Assembly: GCF_024661895.1 (NCBI RefSeq)
Contig: NZ_CP102453.1
Location: 2,046,001 to 2,110,000, forward strand
From: Fundicoccus culcitae
GTDB taxonomy: Bacteria > Bacillota > Bacilli > Lactobacillales > Aerococcaceae
Reading direction: 5' to 3'
DNA: 64,000 nt
The translations under genes and the position numbers were made by a program. The notes under the pieces were generated by a model, which ran no database searches, had not been told where the DNA came from, and was given only the letters and a program-made list of their open reading frames with translations. Of this stretch, positions 36,993 to 46,363 are shown piece by piece; position 1 is the stretch's first letter, and every line of letters begins with the position of its first letter.

Positions 36993-37571
36993 ATGGATTT
37001 AGAAGCAATAAAGCAAGCAATGCGAGAGGATGAAATGAACCGGGATTACACCCAACATGGGATTGATCCTTTATTTGCGGTGAACCCGCAAGCACGGTTA
37101 GTGATTGTTGGACAAGCGCCGGGGAAGAAGGCACAGGATTCGCAACTGTATTGGAACGATTTGTCCGGCGATCGTTTGCGTCAGTGGATGGGTATTGACC
37201 GGGAAACGTTTTACAACTCGCCTTACATTGCACAAATGCCGATGGATTTTTATTTTCCGGGTAAAGGTAAGTCGGGCGATTTGCCGCCGCGAAAAGGTTT
37301 TGCCCAGAAGTGGCATCCGATGTTGTTAGACTTAATGCCGGAAGTGGAAACTATTTTGTTAATTGGAGCGTATTCACAAAAGTATTATTTAGGCGATACA
37401 CGCCAAAAGAATTTAACCGAGACGGTGAAGCATTACCAGGATTATTTGCAGCGCTATCTACCTTTGGTGCATCCTTCGCCATTAAATGTGGGCTGGTTGA
37501 AGAAAAATCCCTGGTTTGAAGCGGAAGTTATACCTGAATTGCAGGGATTAGTTTCTAGATTAATCCCATAA
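36993..37571 (+). CDS. Uracil-DNA glycosylase family protein
   Basis: 192 residues. Motif A in VIVGQAPGKKAQDS (GxAPG type) and motif B in LVHPSPLNVGWLKKNPWF (HPSPxN) are present, as in the UDG superfamily. This family excises uracil or related bases, but family members vary in activity and the catalytic Asp/Asn needs checking. ATG after GGAGG. Lies 15 bp after the secreted gene and before pepO. Confidence 0.8.
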   Translation: MDLEAIKQAMREDEMNRDYTQHGIDPLFAVNPQARLVIVGQAPGKKAQDSQLYWNDLSGDRLRQWMGIDRETFYNSPYIAQMPMDFYFPGKGKSGDLPPRKGFAQKWHPMLLDLMPEVETILLIGAYSQKYYLGDTRQKNLTETVKHYQDYLQRYLPLVHPSPLNVGWLKKNPWFEAEVIPELQGLVSRLIP

Positions 37572-37604
37572 ACAGTGCTAAAATTTAATGAAGGAGTGGA
37601 TTAA

Positions 37605-39509
37605 ATGACCGTAAACTATGACAAAATTAAAGACGATTTATACTTAGCCGTTAACCAAGAATGGTTAGATCAAGCTGTAATTCCTGATGACAAACCATCA
37701 ACAGGTGGCTTTATAACCTTAAGCGATGGGATTGAGGAATTGTTAATGCAAGACACAGCTGACATGGCAGCAGGTGATTTAGCATTGACCAACAAAGAGC
37801 AGGAAGCCTTCGTTGCCTATTACAAGCAAGCGATGGATTTCGACCAACGAAATCAATTAGCCGGCGAACCTTTAAAACCCTATTTAGATCGTATTTTATC
37901 TTTAACAAATATCGCTGACTTACAAACGCTAGCGGTAGAGTGGACCTTAAAAGGATTGACTTTACCTTTTTCAATCGGTATCAGTGCCGATATGAAAAAT
38001 ACCGATGTGTTTGCCTTGTATATCGACGCCCCATCAACGATTTTACCAGACACGACCTATTATGAAGACGGCAACCCTGTTGCGGAACAATTATTGGCCG
38101 TATACAGTTCCATGAGTAACGACGTTTTAGGTTTGTTGGGTTATGATGAAGCCCAAGCTTCGGCTTTGGTTGAAAAAGCCATGGCTTTTGATAAAGCGAT
38201 TGTACCACACGTTTTAAGTGCCGAAGTGTTAGCTGATTATACCATTATATATAACCCACGGACGATGGATGAAGTGGAAGCTTATCATGACACATTTTCT
38301 TTCAAGCAATTATTGAATACCTTAACCCACCAAGACGTAGACAAAGTGATTGTCCAACAACCAAAATATTTCGAGGCTTTGGCCAGCTTATTAACAGATG
38401 AAACCTTTGAGAACCTTAAAGCTTGGATGTTAATCAAGACCGCTAATGGTGCTACGGGCTTACTTTCTGAAGACCTTCGTCAAGCCGGTGCGCAATACCA
38501 ACTCGCTTTATCCGGTAGCCCTAAAGCCCAAGAAGCAAAAAAAGCGGCTTACTACCGCGCGGTAGGCATGTACGACCAAGTGATTGGGGACTACTACGGT
38601 AAGAAATACTTTGGTCCGCAAGCCCGTCAAGATGTTCGCGAAATGGTCGTGCAGATGATTGATATTTACAAAGAACGTTTGAAAAACAATGATTGGCTGT
38701 CCCAGGCAACCATTGAACAAGCCATCACTAAATTGGATGCCATCGATATTTTGATTGGTTACCCGGATACCTATCCTGAAGTTTATACCCGCTTAGTCAT
38801 TGATGAAGCAAAGCCTTTTTTTGAAAACACCTTGGATTTGGTAGCCATCCTAGCCCAAGACGAATTGGATCAATGGAATGGACCCGTTGACCGCAAGCGT
38901 TGGGGCATGAGTGCTGATACAGTCAACGCTTACTACAACCCATATGCCAACCTAATTTGTTTCCCAGCCGCCATCCTGCAAGCACCTTTTTATAGCTTGG
39001 AACAAACGCGTAGCGAAAACTACGGTGGTATCGGCGCTGTTATCGCCCACGAAATTTCCCACGCCTTCGACAACAACGGCGCTAAGTTCGATGAACGGGG
39101 TAATCTGAACGACTGGTGGACCGAAGAAGACTTACGCCAATTTGAAGACAAAGCCCAAGCCATGATCAACCTCTGGGACGGTATCGAAATTCACGGTGGC
39201 AAAGTCAACGGTAAACTCACTGTGTCAGAAAACATCGCCGACAGCGGTGGCCTAACCGCAGCCATTCAAGCCGCAAAACGCGAAGACGACGCCGACCTAC
39301 AAGCCCTATTCATCAACTGGGCCCGCATCTGGTGCCAAAAAGCCCGCGACCAATACCTGTCCCTGCTCTTGACCATCGACGTGCACTCACCCAACCCCTT
39401 GCGCGCCAACATGGCCCCACGCAGCATGCCAGAATTCTACGACGCCTTCGACATACAGCCCGAGGACCCCATGTACCTAGCCGAAGACCAACGCGTCATC
39501 ATCTGGTAA
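37605..39509 (+). CDS. pepO: Endopeptidase PepO, M13 (neprilysin) family
   Basis: 634 residues. Zinc motif HEISHAFD, the third ligand and catalytic partner in ENIADSGGL (ExxxD), and a C-terminal NPLRANMAPRSMPEFYDAF segment that matches the M13 end. No signal peptide, so cytosolic as in lactic acid bacteria, where it cuts peptides of moderate length. ATG after AAGGAG. Followed by the D1 repeat block. Confidence 0.92.
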   Translation: MTVNYDKIKDDLYLAVNQEWLDQAVIPDDKPSTGGFITLSDGIEELLMQDTADMAAGDLALTNKEQEAFVAYYKQAMDFDQRNQLAGEPLKPYLDRILSLTNIADLQTLAVEWTLKGLTLPFSIGISADMKNTDVFALYIDAPSTILPDTTYYEDGNPVAEQLLAVYSSMSNDVLGLLGYDEAQASALVEKAMAFDKAIVPHVLSAEVLADYTIIYNPRTMDEVEAYHDTFSFKQLLNTLTHQDVDKVIVQQPKYFEALASLLTDETFENLKAWMLIKTANGATGLLSEDLRQAGAQYQLALSGSPKAQEAKKAAYYRAVGMYDQVIGDYYGKKYFGPQARQDVREMVVQMIDIYKERLKNNDWLSQATIEQAITKLDAIDILIGYPDTYPEVYTRLVIDEAKPFFENTLDLVAILAQDELDQWNGPVDRKRWGMSADTVNAYYNPYANLICFPAAILQAPFYSLEQTRSENYGGIGAVIAHEISHAFDNNGAKFDERGNLNDWWTEEDLRQFEDKAQAMINLWDGIEIHGGKVNGKLTVSENIADSGGLTAAIQAAKREDDADLQALFINWARIWCQKARDQYLSLLLTIDVHSPNPLRANMAPRSMPEFYDAFDIQPEDPMYLAEDQRVIIW

Positions 39510-39536
39510 TTCAACTAAATACCTCTGCAACACTTT

Positions 39537-39564
39537 AAGCCCGGCAGGAAACTGACGGGCTTTT
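39537..39564 (+). terminator. Terminator after pepO (in D1)
   Basis: AAGCCCG/CGGGCTT stem with a GCAGGAAACTGA loop region, then TT. The same element at 44823 has a longer perfect stem. Confidence 0.75.
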
Positions 39565-39718
39565 GGTCGGTAGGTTGGTTGCTTGCGCGACAAAGAGTGT
39601 GCGGATGGTGGGTGGGAAGAAGCTTGCATTGGTAGCGCTCCAATCTTTGTCATCGCTCCGTCAGCAGTGTCCAGATACAGATGTATGTGGGAAGTGAGCG
39701 GACGTTATGTAAAGCTAG

Positions 39719-39841
39719 TCGGTCATCAAACACCTAATTTCATGACCGAATTAAGCTAATCTGTCATCTGCTCGAGTAGCAAAAGACAGAATAGCTCTAA
39801 TCTGTCATCTGCTCAAGGAGCAAAAGACAGAATAACTTGAT
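39719..39841. repeat. Three palindrome units in phase, 41-bp period (D1)
   Basis: Units start at 39719, 39760 and 39801, 41 bp apart. Unit 1 arms TCGGTCAT/ATGACCGA; units 2-3 arms TCTGTC/GACAGA; each is 31 bp with a 10-bp linker. Two different palindrome types occupy one 41-bp register, which is why I regard the geometry, not the sequence, as the constant. Confidence 0.8.
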
Positions 39842-40141
39842 TCTGACCAAAATCTGGGTAAAAGTAAGTGGAAAATGAGAAAACGTTATAGTCACTCAGA
39901 TATTTCCATGTGACAATAACTTAGATGAGCATTGATAGACGGTCTGTCACTTCCCACTCACAATCGGATGAGTCTCCAAACCAAAAGCGCCCCTCACCCA
40001 TAACTTTCAGTCCCCGAAAATCCAGCGCCTCCTTCCCCAATCCCACCCATCCCTTTTTCTTCACATCAACTTCACATACCATTTATTTTGACCTCATATC
40101 CTCCCGCTATAATAGGCTTAAATAAAGGGGGTTCATTAGAA

Positions 40142-40828
40142 ATGACGTTGCAAACAAAAGAACTCGGGTATTACTACCTAGATGGTTCTAAAAACAGATA
40201 CATCTTTCAGGACTTAAACTTAACCTTTGAAAAAGGTGTCTTTTATAGCATTTTAGGTAAATCTGGTTCAGGCAAAACCACCTTATTATCCTTGTTATCA
40301 GCCCTGGATAGTCCTAAAGAAGGTGAAATACTACTTGATGGCATATCATTAAAGGTTATGGGATTAGCATCCTATCGAAGAAACAAAATTGGTATTGTGT
40401 TTCAAAATTTTAATCTAATTCCTTACATGACAGCTGTTGAAAATGTCATGGTTGTCATGAGTGTGACTGATAACCAAAGTAATGTATCGGCCAAAGAATA
40501 CGCATTAAATCTTTTAAAAAGTGTTGAAATAGATCAAACTACCGCTGAACGCTTAGTCAGTAATTTATCAGGTGGTGAACAACAACGGGTCGCAATTGCC
40601 CGTTCACTCGCAACCAATTGCGATATTATTATCGCTGATGAACCAACAGGAAATTTAGATGATGATACAGCCGTTGGTGTGATTGATATCTTTAGAAAAC
40701 TAGTGGATGAAGAAAATAAATGTGTCATCATGGTAACTCATTCACAGGAAATAGCTACTAAAACCGACATTATCATGTATTTAAATAAAGGCAGCATCAA
40801 CATTTTAAAAAAGAAAGAGGTCGTGTAA
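40142..40828 (+). CDS. ABC transporter ATP-binding protein, MacB/LolD-like
   Basis: About 228 residues. Walker A GKSGSGKTT, Q-loop FQNFNLIPYMT, signature LSGGEQQRVAIARSL, Walker B IIADEPTGNLD. Typical of ABC partners of FtsX-like permeases (MacB, LolD, BceA types). Start ATG at 40142 after AAAGGGGG; the longer frame has no ribosome site. First gene of a five-gene cassette with two membrane proteins and a two-component system, which is usual for antimicrobial-peptide detoxification or envelope-stress modules. Confidence 0.9.
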   Translation: MTLQTKELGYYYLDGSKNRYIFQDLNLTFEKGVFYSILGKSGSGKTTLLSLLSALDSPKEGEILLDGISLKVMGLASYRRNKIGIVFQNFNLIPYMTAVENVMVVMSVTDNQSNVSAKEYALNLLKSVEIDQTTAERLVSNLSGGEQQRVAIARSLATNCDIIIADEPTGNLDDDTAVGVIDIFRKLVDEENKCVIMVTHSQEIATKTDIIMYLNKGSINILKKKEVV

Positions 40829-40829
40829 G

Positions 40830-41174
40830 ATGACTGACAGTTCACGTAAAAAAATACTAATGGGTATATCAATCCTTATTATGGTATACAGCTTATGGAC
40901 AGCTTGGGAAAGCTATGTCTATATCCAATCAATTGTCGCAGAGGGATTTATTGTAAGTGAAAATATTTCAATTGTAGTGAATTACTTTGTGGAAGGCGGC
41001 TTGAAATATTTAGTGGTCGGAATCATATTATTCTTGTACAGTCTGCCTAATAAATTTCCCCAAGAAACCGAGGTTGAAAGTACTTCGGGAGTTGAAGAAA
41101 CGGTAGAAATAGTTGAAGAAAAAGAGCCAGTGATTGAAGAGAATCTTCTTGATGAATGGGAGGTTGCCGACTAG
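40830..41174 (+). CDS. Small membrane protein of the ABC cassette
   Basis: 114 residues, two membrane helices (ILMGISILIMVYSLWTAW and GLKYLVVGIILFLYSL) and an acidic Glu-rich C-terminal tail. Its start follows one base after the ATPase stop, and its stop abuts the permease ATG, so it belongs to the operon. I do not recognise the family; a permease-accessory role is inferred from position alone. Confidence 0.65.
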   Translation: MTDSSRKKILMGISILIMVYSLWTAWESYVYIQSIVAEGFIVSENISIVVNYFVEGGLKYLVVGIILFLYSLPNKFPQETEVESTSGVEETVEIVEEKEPVIEENLLDEWEVAD

Positions 41175-42677
41175 ATGAATTTTTTTCAGCGAGCGATGTG
41201 TAGTGTGACAAGGCGCAAATCAAAATCACTCATTTTATTTCTCATTGTTTTTGTGTTAGGAAATATTATCGCTGGTTCCGTTGCCATTTACCAAGCATCG
41301 ATGAATGTTGAAGCATATACCAAGGAACGCTTAGGTAGTATTGCTACCTTGGAAATTGATATGGAATCCATGATGCAGGCAGGGATATTTCAAGATATTG
41401 AACCCATATCCGAAAGCTTAGCTGATGAAATTGGGCAACATGAGAGTGTGGCGTCTTATGATTACTCTTATTCAACGAACTTAACATCGGATTCACTGGA
41501 TACTTATACGATAGAAGCTGATGCTGAAGAAGGTGGGTTCGTAGCCGGACGCGGAATAAATGACGCCTTTATTTTAGAAGGATCGCTTCTTGGGGAAACA
41601 GTAGACTTTCAAGAAGGCAACAAAACGTTAGAAGATGGACGTTTTCCCACCCAAGAAGAATTAGATGCTGGATCCGCTGTTGCGATGATTTCTCAACAAG
41701 TAGCAGACCTTAATGATATAGTAGTTGGTGATATCATTACCTTAACCAATGAAGTTTATGAACCGCAAACATTTGATATGGAAGCCGGTAGAGCAGCTGG
41801 GATGCAAAATACAACCCAAGACCTTCAACTGTTGGATAGTCATGATGTGACACTCGAAGTGATTGGAATTTATGAAAATACAAGTTCATCAACCAGTGAA
41901 AATGGAACGGCTAGTATTGAAGACTATATTGCATCAATGTCATTAAATACTATATTAACAACTAATGGTGTTGTAAAAGCTGAGCTGGATTTTACTAATG
42001 ACGTTTCTTTGGAATTTGACGATACCTATATTGCTAGAACGACCGGTGTCACTCCAACGTATTTATTAAAAAGTGCGGATGAATTAGACGCATTCCAAGC
42101 AGATATTGAGCCACTAGTACCAGAAAATTATAAGCTAGTGCTGTCAACCGATGCTTATGATTCTGTGGCATCACCCATTCTTTCCTTAAAATCCATGTCC
42201 GTCATGGTACTTTGGGTCGCTTGTATAGCAGCTATTTTAATATTGAGTTTATTTATTATTTTATCCTTACGTGATCGTAAACGTGAGTTTGGGATTTATA
42301 TGGCAATCGGAGAAAGAACGTGGAAAATTATCGCACAAGTTTTTGTTGAGATTTGTGTTGTAGCCATTGTTGCGCTCGTTTTATCCGTCTTTACGGGTAA
42401 TATGCTTTCAAAAAATGTTGCAGATACACTGATTCAAAATGAAGTAACCACACAGGAAAATGTTGTACAAGGACCCCAACGAGGGGGGATGTCATTTAAT
42501 AACGCATCACTAACCATTAGTACCGATGAGATTATTGATGCTTACGAAATTGAATTGGATTCTATGTATGTAGTAACGTTTCTAACCATTAGTATGACAA
42601 CCATTGTTGTTGCGACTATCATACCGATGGGTCAAGTGCTGAAACTGAAACCAAAAGAAGTACTGTTAGAAAGATGA
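41175..42677 (+). CDS. FtsX-like ABC transporter permease
   Basis: 500 residues. One N-terminal helix, a large extracytoplasmic domain (about residues 50-330) with acidic, Gln-rich character, and three C-terminal helices with the FtsX-type RDRKREFGIYMAIGERTWKI motif. It works with the ATPase at 40142. MacB-like architecture (four helices, big outer domain) rather than the ten-helix BceB type. The cargo is unknown. Confidence 0.88.
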   Translation: MNFFQRAMCSVTRRKSKSLILFLIVFVLGNIIAGSVAIYQASMNVEAYTKERLGSIATLEIDMESMMQAGIFQDIEPISESLADEIGQHESVASYDYSYSTNLTSDSLDTYTIEADAEEGGFVAGRGINDAFILEGSLLGETVDFQEGNKTLEDGRFPTQEELDAGSAVAMISQQVADLNDIVVGDIITLTNEVYEPQTFDMEAGRAAGMQNTTQDLQLLDSHDVTLEVIGIYENTSSSTSENGTASIEDYIASMSLNTILTTNGVVKAELDFTNDVSLEFDDTYIARTTGVTPTYLLKSADELDAFQADIEPLVPENYKLVLSTDAYDSVASPILSLKSMSVMVLWVACIAAILILSLFIILSLRDRKREFGIYMAIGERTWKIIAQVFVEICVVAIVALVLSVFTGNMLSKNVADTLIQNEVTTQENVVQGPQRGGMSFNNASLTISTDEIIDAYEIELDSMYVVTFLTISMTTIVVATIIPMGQVLKLKPKEVLLER

Positions 42678-42771
42678 TGATTTTTCATCATCTTTTTTTT
42701 AGTCACTGAAAGTAGTAAACTAAGTAAATAAAGTGGTATTTATTAAGATTTTCAAGAAAGGGGTTGATTGG

Positions 42772-43440
42772 GTGGAGTATCATATTTTATGTATTGAGGA
42801 TGATGCGTTGATTAGTCAGTATATTGCGGACTCGCTGGAGAAGGTTGGGTATGTTGTGACAATTGCGCATGATGGGGAGACGGCCATGAATTTATTTGAC
42901 AGCCAGACCTTCCATTTGGTTTTACTGGACATGATGCTGCCGAAAAAATCGGGGCAGGAATGTTTGATTGAGATTCGCAAAAAGAGCGATGTTCCGATTA
43001 TCGTAATCAGTGCTTTAAATGATGAGTTGATACAAATCAGTGCGTTTAATCAAAAAGTGGACGATTATGTGGTGAAACCATTTTCGATAACTATTCTTGA
43101 GCATAAGATTAATGCTGTATTAAGGAGGGTGTATCAAGTTGCACCGAAGATTATTGAAACACCTAACCTAAAACTAATTCCTGAAAACTATGAATTATAT
43201 TATCAAGATTCTCTAGTTGATTTAACAGCCAAAGAGTTTGAAATCGTCCATTTAATGGTGAGTCACCCAGGTCGCGTTTTTTCGCGGGAGGAAATATTGA
43301 CGATTTTATGGGGTTATGATTATTTTGGAGATGTACGCAATATTGATGTGCATATTAAAAACATCCGTAAGAAAATCTATCCTGAACTCATAAAAACAGT
43401 GAAATCCATTGGTTATAAGATAGGAAAAGAAAATCTATGA
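42772..43440 (+). CDS. OmpR-family response regulator
   Basis: About 222 residues. Receiver with acidic pair IEDD, phospho-acceptor Asp in LVLLDMMLPKKSG, and Lys in VVKPFS; C-terminal winged helix (LTAKEFEIVHLMVSHPGRVFSREEIL ... DVHIKNIRKKI). Start GTG at 42772 after AAAGGGG. A core dispersed motif (42732) lies upstream on the minus strand. It probably controls the ABC genes. Confidence 0.9.
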   Translation: MEYHILCIEDDALISQYIADSLEKVGYVVTIAHDGETAMNLFDSQTFHLVLLDMMLPKKSGQECLIEIRKKSDVPIIVISALNDELIQISAFNQKVDDYVVKPFSITILEHKINAVLRRVYQVAPKIIETPNLKLIPENYELYYQDSLVDLTAKEFEIVHLMVSHPGRVFSREEILTILWGYDYFGDVRNIDVHIKNIRKKIYPELIKTVKSIGYKIGKENL

Positions 43441-44801
43441 AACAATCATTATTTTGGCGTATTTGGTTCTTAACAGCTACAGCGATTATTGTTAGTGCAA
43501 TGCTTTTTTTGGTGGTCTTTTCCCTGTTTGCGAATCAGTTCATTTATAATTCTCAGCTTAATGCTTTTACAAATTCGGTGGAAGAGATACGTTTACAAGT
43601 TGAAGATACAGATACACTGGATGAGACGTTTATTAACGAAGTACTCTTTGATTATGAACAAAGAGGCTTTTCATTTATGATTATTAACAATGATATTTAT
43701 TTGAAATATCCAATCCCTGGAATTATTGTAGATGCATCAGAAACAGAATCGCATCTTTTTTATCAGATTAACACCAATCGGGGACCGCTTATCCAATCTT
43801 TGGACAAGAGCACGACCTTGATTGAAAACATTCCAATAAATAACGCTGAATTATTAGTTTATTATCCTATTTCGTTTGGAACAAGTGATATGCGGTCAAT
43901 GTTTGAAACCATTTTACCTTTGTTTGCGGTCATTAGTCTGATTGTCGCGACGATTGTATCACTACTCTATTCCTTGTACTTCAGAAAACGCATCAAAGGT
44001 ATTCAGCTGATGTTGGAAGAAATGGCTACCTTAACTTATGAACCGCCACAAGAAGCGTTTGAAGGCGATGAGATTGAACAACTTAAAGTCAATATCATTG
44101 TGATGTACGAGCGTTTACGCCAAACATTAGAGCAACTGCAAAATGAAATCGACGTCGTGAAGCGTTTTGAAAATGATCGCTTGTTATTTATGCGAGGTTC
44201 AATTCATGAGTTAAAAACACCATTAATGATTATGATGACTCAATCCAAAAATGCCATTGAGGCATCCGAATCGGATAAAGAATTATTGACGATGTTGTAT
44301 TCGAAAATGGAAGCAATGAACAAACTTATCAATGAAGTCTTAGCCTTATCAAAAGTAGAAGATATCAAATCATTAGAACCTATCAATATCACAGAAGTTA
44401 TCACAGAGGTTCTAGCTGAGTATGAGTATATGATATCGGATAAAATGATTAGTTTGACAAAAGATGATACCCCCATTTATGCAAACTTATCATTATCCGC
44501 AGCTAAAAAAATTGTATCTAACTTGCTGAGTAACGCGGTTAAATATGTGCCGAATGGTGGAGAAATTGTGATTGAACACCGTGATCAAACCATCGTTTTT
44601 CGCAATACCGTCCAAAACAATTTGCAGCTAGACATGAATCGCATATTAGAACCATTTGTCAGTTTTGACAATGATGACGACTCAGAATTATCAGGTAGTG
44701 GGCTTGGTCTCTATATCGTCGCAACATTCCTAACACACTACAACCTAACGTACGACTGTTACTTAGAAGACAATTGGTTCATCTTTAACATCCACCTTTA
44801 A
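43437..44801 (+). CDS. Sensor histidine kinase
   Basis: 454 residues. Two membrane helices enclosing an extracytoplasmic domain of about 130 residues, HAMP-like linker, H-box in SIHELKTPLMIM (His ~254), N-box NLLSNAVKYVPNGG, G-boxes GSGLGLYIVAT. Overlaps the regulator by 4 bp (ATGA). Same cassette as the ABC exporter, so it probably senses its cargo or envelope state. The TAA stop lends its AA to an exact 15-mer. Confidence 0.9.
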   Translation: MKQSLFWRIWFLTATAIIVSAMLFLVVFSLFANQFIYNSQLNAFTNSVEEIRLQVEDTDTLDETFINEVLFDYEQRGFSFMIINNDIYLKYPIPGIIVDASETESHLFYQINTNRGPLIQSLDKSTTLIENIPINNAELLVYYPISFGTSDMRSMFETILPLFAVISLIVATIVSLLYSLYFRKRIKGIQLMLEEMATLTYEPPQEAFEGDEIEQLKVNIIVMYERLRQTLEQLQNEIDVVKRFENDRLLFMRGSIHELKTPLMIMMTQSKNAIEASESDKELLTMLYSKMEAMNKLINEVLALSKVEDIKSLEPINITEVITEVLAEYEYMISDKMISLTKDDTPIYANLSLSAAKKIVSNLLSNAVKYVPNGGEIVIEHRDQTIVFRNTVQNNLQLDMNRILEPFVSFDNDDDSELSGSGLGLYIVATFLTHYNLTYDCYLEDNWFIFNIHL

Positions 44802-44814
44802 TAAATACCTCTGC
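44800..44814 (+). repeat. Dispersed 15-mer, exact copy at the histidine kinase stop
   Basis: AATAAATACCTCTGC; the first AA are the last bases of the TAA stop, on the coding strand. Confidence 0.85.
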
Positions 44815-44822
44815 AACACTTT

Positions 44823-44850
44823 AAGCCCGGCAGGAGACTGCCGGGCTTTT
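44823..44850 (+). terminator. Terminator after the two-component system (in D2)
   Basis: Perfect AGCCCGGCAG/CTGCCGGGCT stem followed by TTT. Confidence 0.85.
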
Positions 44851-45131
44851 GGTCGGTAGGTTGGTAGCTTGCGCGACAAAGGGTATGCGGATGGCGGATG
44901 GGAAGAAGCTTGAATGGGTAGCGCAGGTGTTTAGGCGCACTCGGATAAGGCTTTGAAATGGTAGCGCTCCAATCCGTGTCATCGGAGTATGTAACCATCA
45001 GTCTATGATAGCCCACCTATGGAGGAAATCCCCAATAATTATTAGGCAAATAGTTATTCGGGTCATTGCTCAGATAGCAGTGACCAGATACAGATGTATG
45101 CGGGAAGTGAGCGGACGTTATGTAAAGCGAG

Positions 45132-45254
45132 TCGGTCATCAAACACCTAATTTCATGACCGAATAAAGCTAATCTGTCATCTGCTCGAGTAGCAAAAGAC
45201 AGAATAGCTCTAATCTGTCATCTGCTCAAGGAGCAAAAGACAGATTAACTTGAT
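45132..45254. repeat. Three palindrome units in phase, 41-bp period (D2)
   Basis: Units at 45132, 45173 and 45214, matching D1 (TCGGTCAT then two TCTGTC types) with few changes. Confidence 0.8.
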
Positions 45255-45482
45255 TCTGACCAAAATCTGGGTAAAAGTAAGTGGAAAATGAGAAAATGTT
45301 ATTGTCACTCAGATATTTCCATGTGACAATAACTTAGATGAGCATTGATAGACGGTCTGTCACTTCCCACTCACAATCGGATGAGTCTCCAAACCAAAAG
45401 CGCGCCACCACCCACAACTTTCAGCCCTCGAAGACTCAGCGCCCCTACCCACAGCCCCCAACCCCACGATTAAACCCACCAA

Positions 45483-45525
45483 AAAGGCGGATATAAGCCA
45501 GCTTCTGCTTGCCAATATCCGCCTT
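45483..45525 (-). terminator. Terminator of dps
   Basis: Stem AAGGCGGATAT/ATATCCGCCTT; read on the minus strand it ends in TTTTTGG, after the dps gene. Confidence 0.85.
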
Positions 45526-45530
45526 CATTG

Positions 45531-45557
45531 AAACCCTAAACTTAAACCCTAACCCTA
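45531..45557. repeat. Telomere-like CCCTAA-type stretch
   Basis: Three to four imperfect CCCTAA(A/C) units directly after dps. A similar, longer GGRTTA stretch is at 55673. Confidence 0.6.
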
Positions 45558-45566
45558 CTTAATTAT

Positions 45567-46124
45567 CTATTCGTCATCTTCGTCAACATTGTCGTCGCCA
45601 TCAAAAGGATCTTGGCCAAGGAAGGCTTGTAGCATCCAAATGTTTTTATCTAAGCTAGCCTTGTAGTTAATTAAACCGTCTTCTAAAGCGGCGTTGCCTT
45701 CTTCGGCTGCTAGACTAATCGCTCGGATGGTTAACTCGCGCGTGCTTCTTAAGTCTTCAACAATATTAGCCACCATTTCTTCAGCAGATAAATATTTATC
45801 GGCAGCATCTTCTTTTAACATGGAATAATTAACTAACTCAGCTGTCGTTGAAGCGGGTTTAAACCCAGAAGCTATCAATAATTCGGCCAAACTATCGAAA
45901 GCAGCTTCATTGGCATCATATAACGCTTCAAATTTTTCATGCAAAGTATAGAATTGAGGTCCTTTAACATACCAGTGATATTGATGGAGTTTCACGTGTA
46001 GTGTATGAATGTTCCCTAAAATATGGTCGATAATAGCGGCAGCGTTAATTTTGGTGTGATGGATATGTTCTTTGTAGGCTTGTTCTTGGGCTAATAATTC
46101 TTGCGGTGTTTTATTTTGACTCAT
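45567..46124 (-). CDS. dps: Dps-family DNA-protecting ferritin-like protein
   Basis: 185 residues. The ferroxidase signature is visible: His in LHQYHWYVKGPQF, then HEKFEALYDANEAAFD (Asp and Glu ligands). Forms a 12-mer that stores iron and protects DNA from peroxide, relevant beside an H2O2-producing lactate oxidase in the same window. ATG after AAAGGAGC. Acidic tail. Divergent from dnaX. Confidence 0.92.
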   Translation of the reverse strand: MSQNKTPQELLAQEQAYKEHIHHTKINAAAIIDHILGNIHTLHVKLHQYHWYVKGPQFYTLHEKFEALYDANEAAFDSLAELLIASGFKPASTTAELVNYSMLKEDAADKYLSAEEMVANIVEDLRSTRELTIRAISLAAEEGNAALEDGLINYKASLDKNIWMLQAFLGQDPFDGDDNVDEDDE

Positions 46125-46363
46125 TTAAATCGCTCCTTTATTTATTCTACTTAAAGTATACGTCCCCTTTAATCATCCTACCTTGATCTAAATCAAGTTT
46201 TTGCTCACGCCTAGGCGGTGATATTTATTTAAATAAATATTCTCAGAAATAAACTTTTACTTAAATTTGGCCTTAAGTGAAAACAGAAATATTTCTTCAT
46301 AGCATGTGGCTCTATTGTTCGTTATAATATTAAGCAGAGAAACAAGAAAGGAAGTGAATAAGC

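Larger units (their letters stand above)
39510..40141. other. D1 direct-repeat block before the ABC cassette
   Basis: Non-coding. From about 39514 to 40030 it matches the block at 44800-45450 over most of its length (same terminator, palindrome units, GTTAT-GTCAC/GTGACAATAAC hairpin and following text). It contains the one-mismatch dispersed 15-mer at 39514-39528, the terminator at 39537-39564, palindromes at 39719/39760/39801, and the ABC gene's ribosome region at its end. Confidence 0.85.
44802..45566. other. D2 direct-repeat block after the two-component system
   Basis: Non-coding. Matches D1 with an extra ~130 bp around 44920-45060. Holds the terminator at 44823, palindromes at 45132/45173/45214, a perfect GTTATTGTCAC/GTGACAATAAC hairpin near 45297-45332, the dps terminator and a CCCTAA-type stretch (45531-45557). 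Confidence 0.85.

Noticed and set aside
39925-40125. 66-codon frame before the ABC genes
   Set aside because: Lies in the D1 repeat, no ribosome site, low-complexity product.
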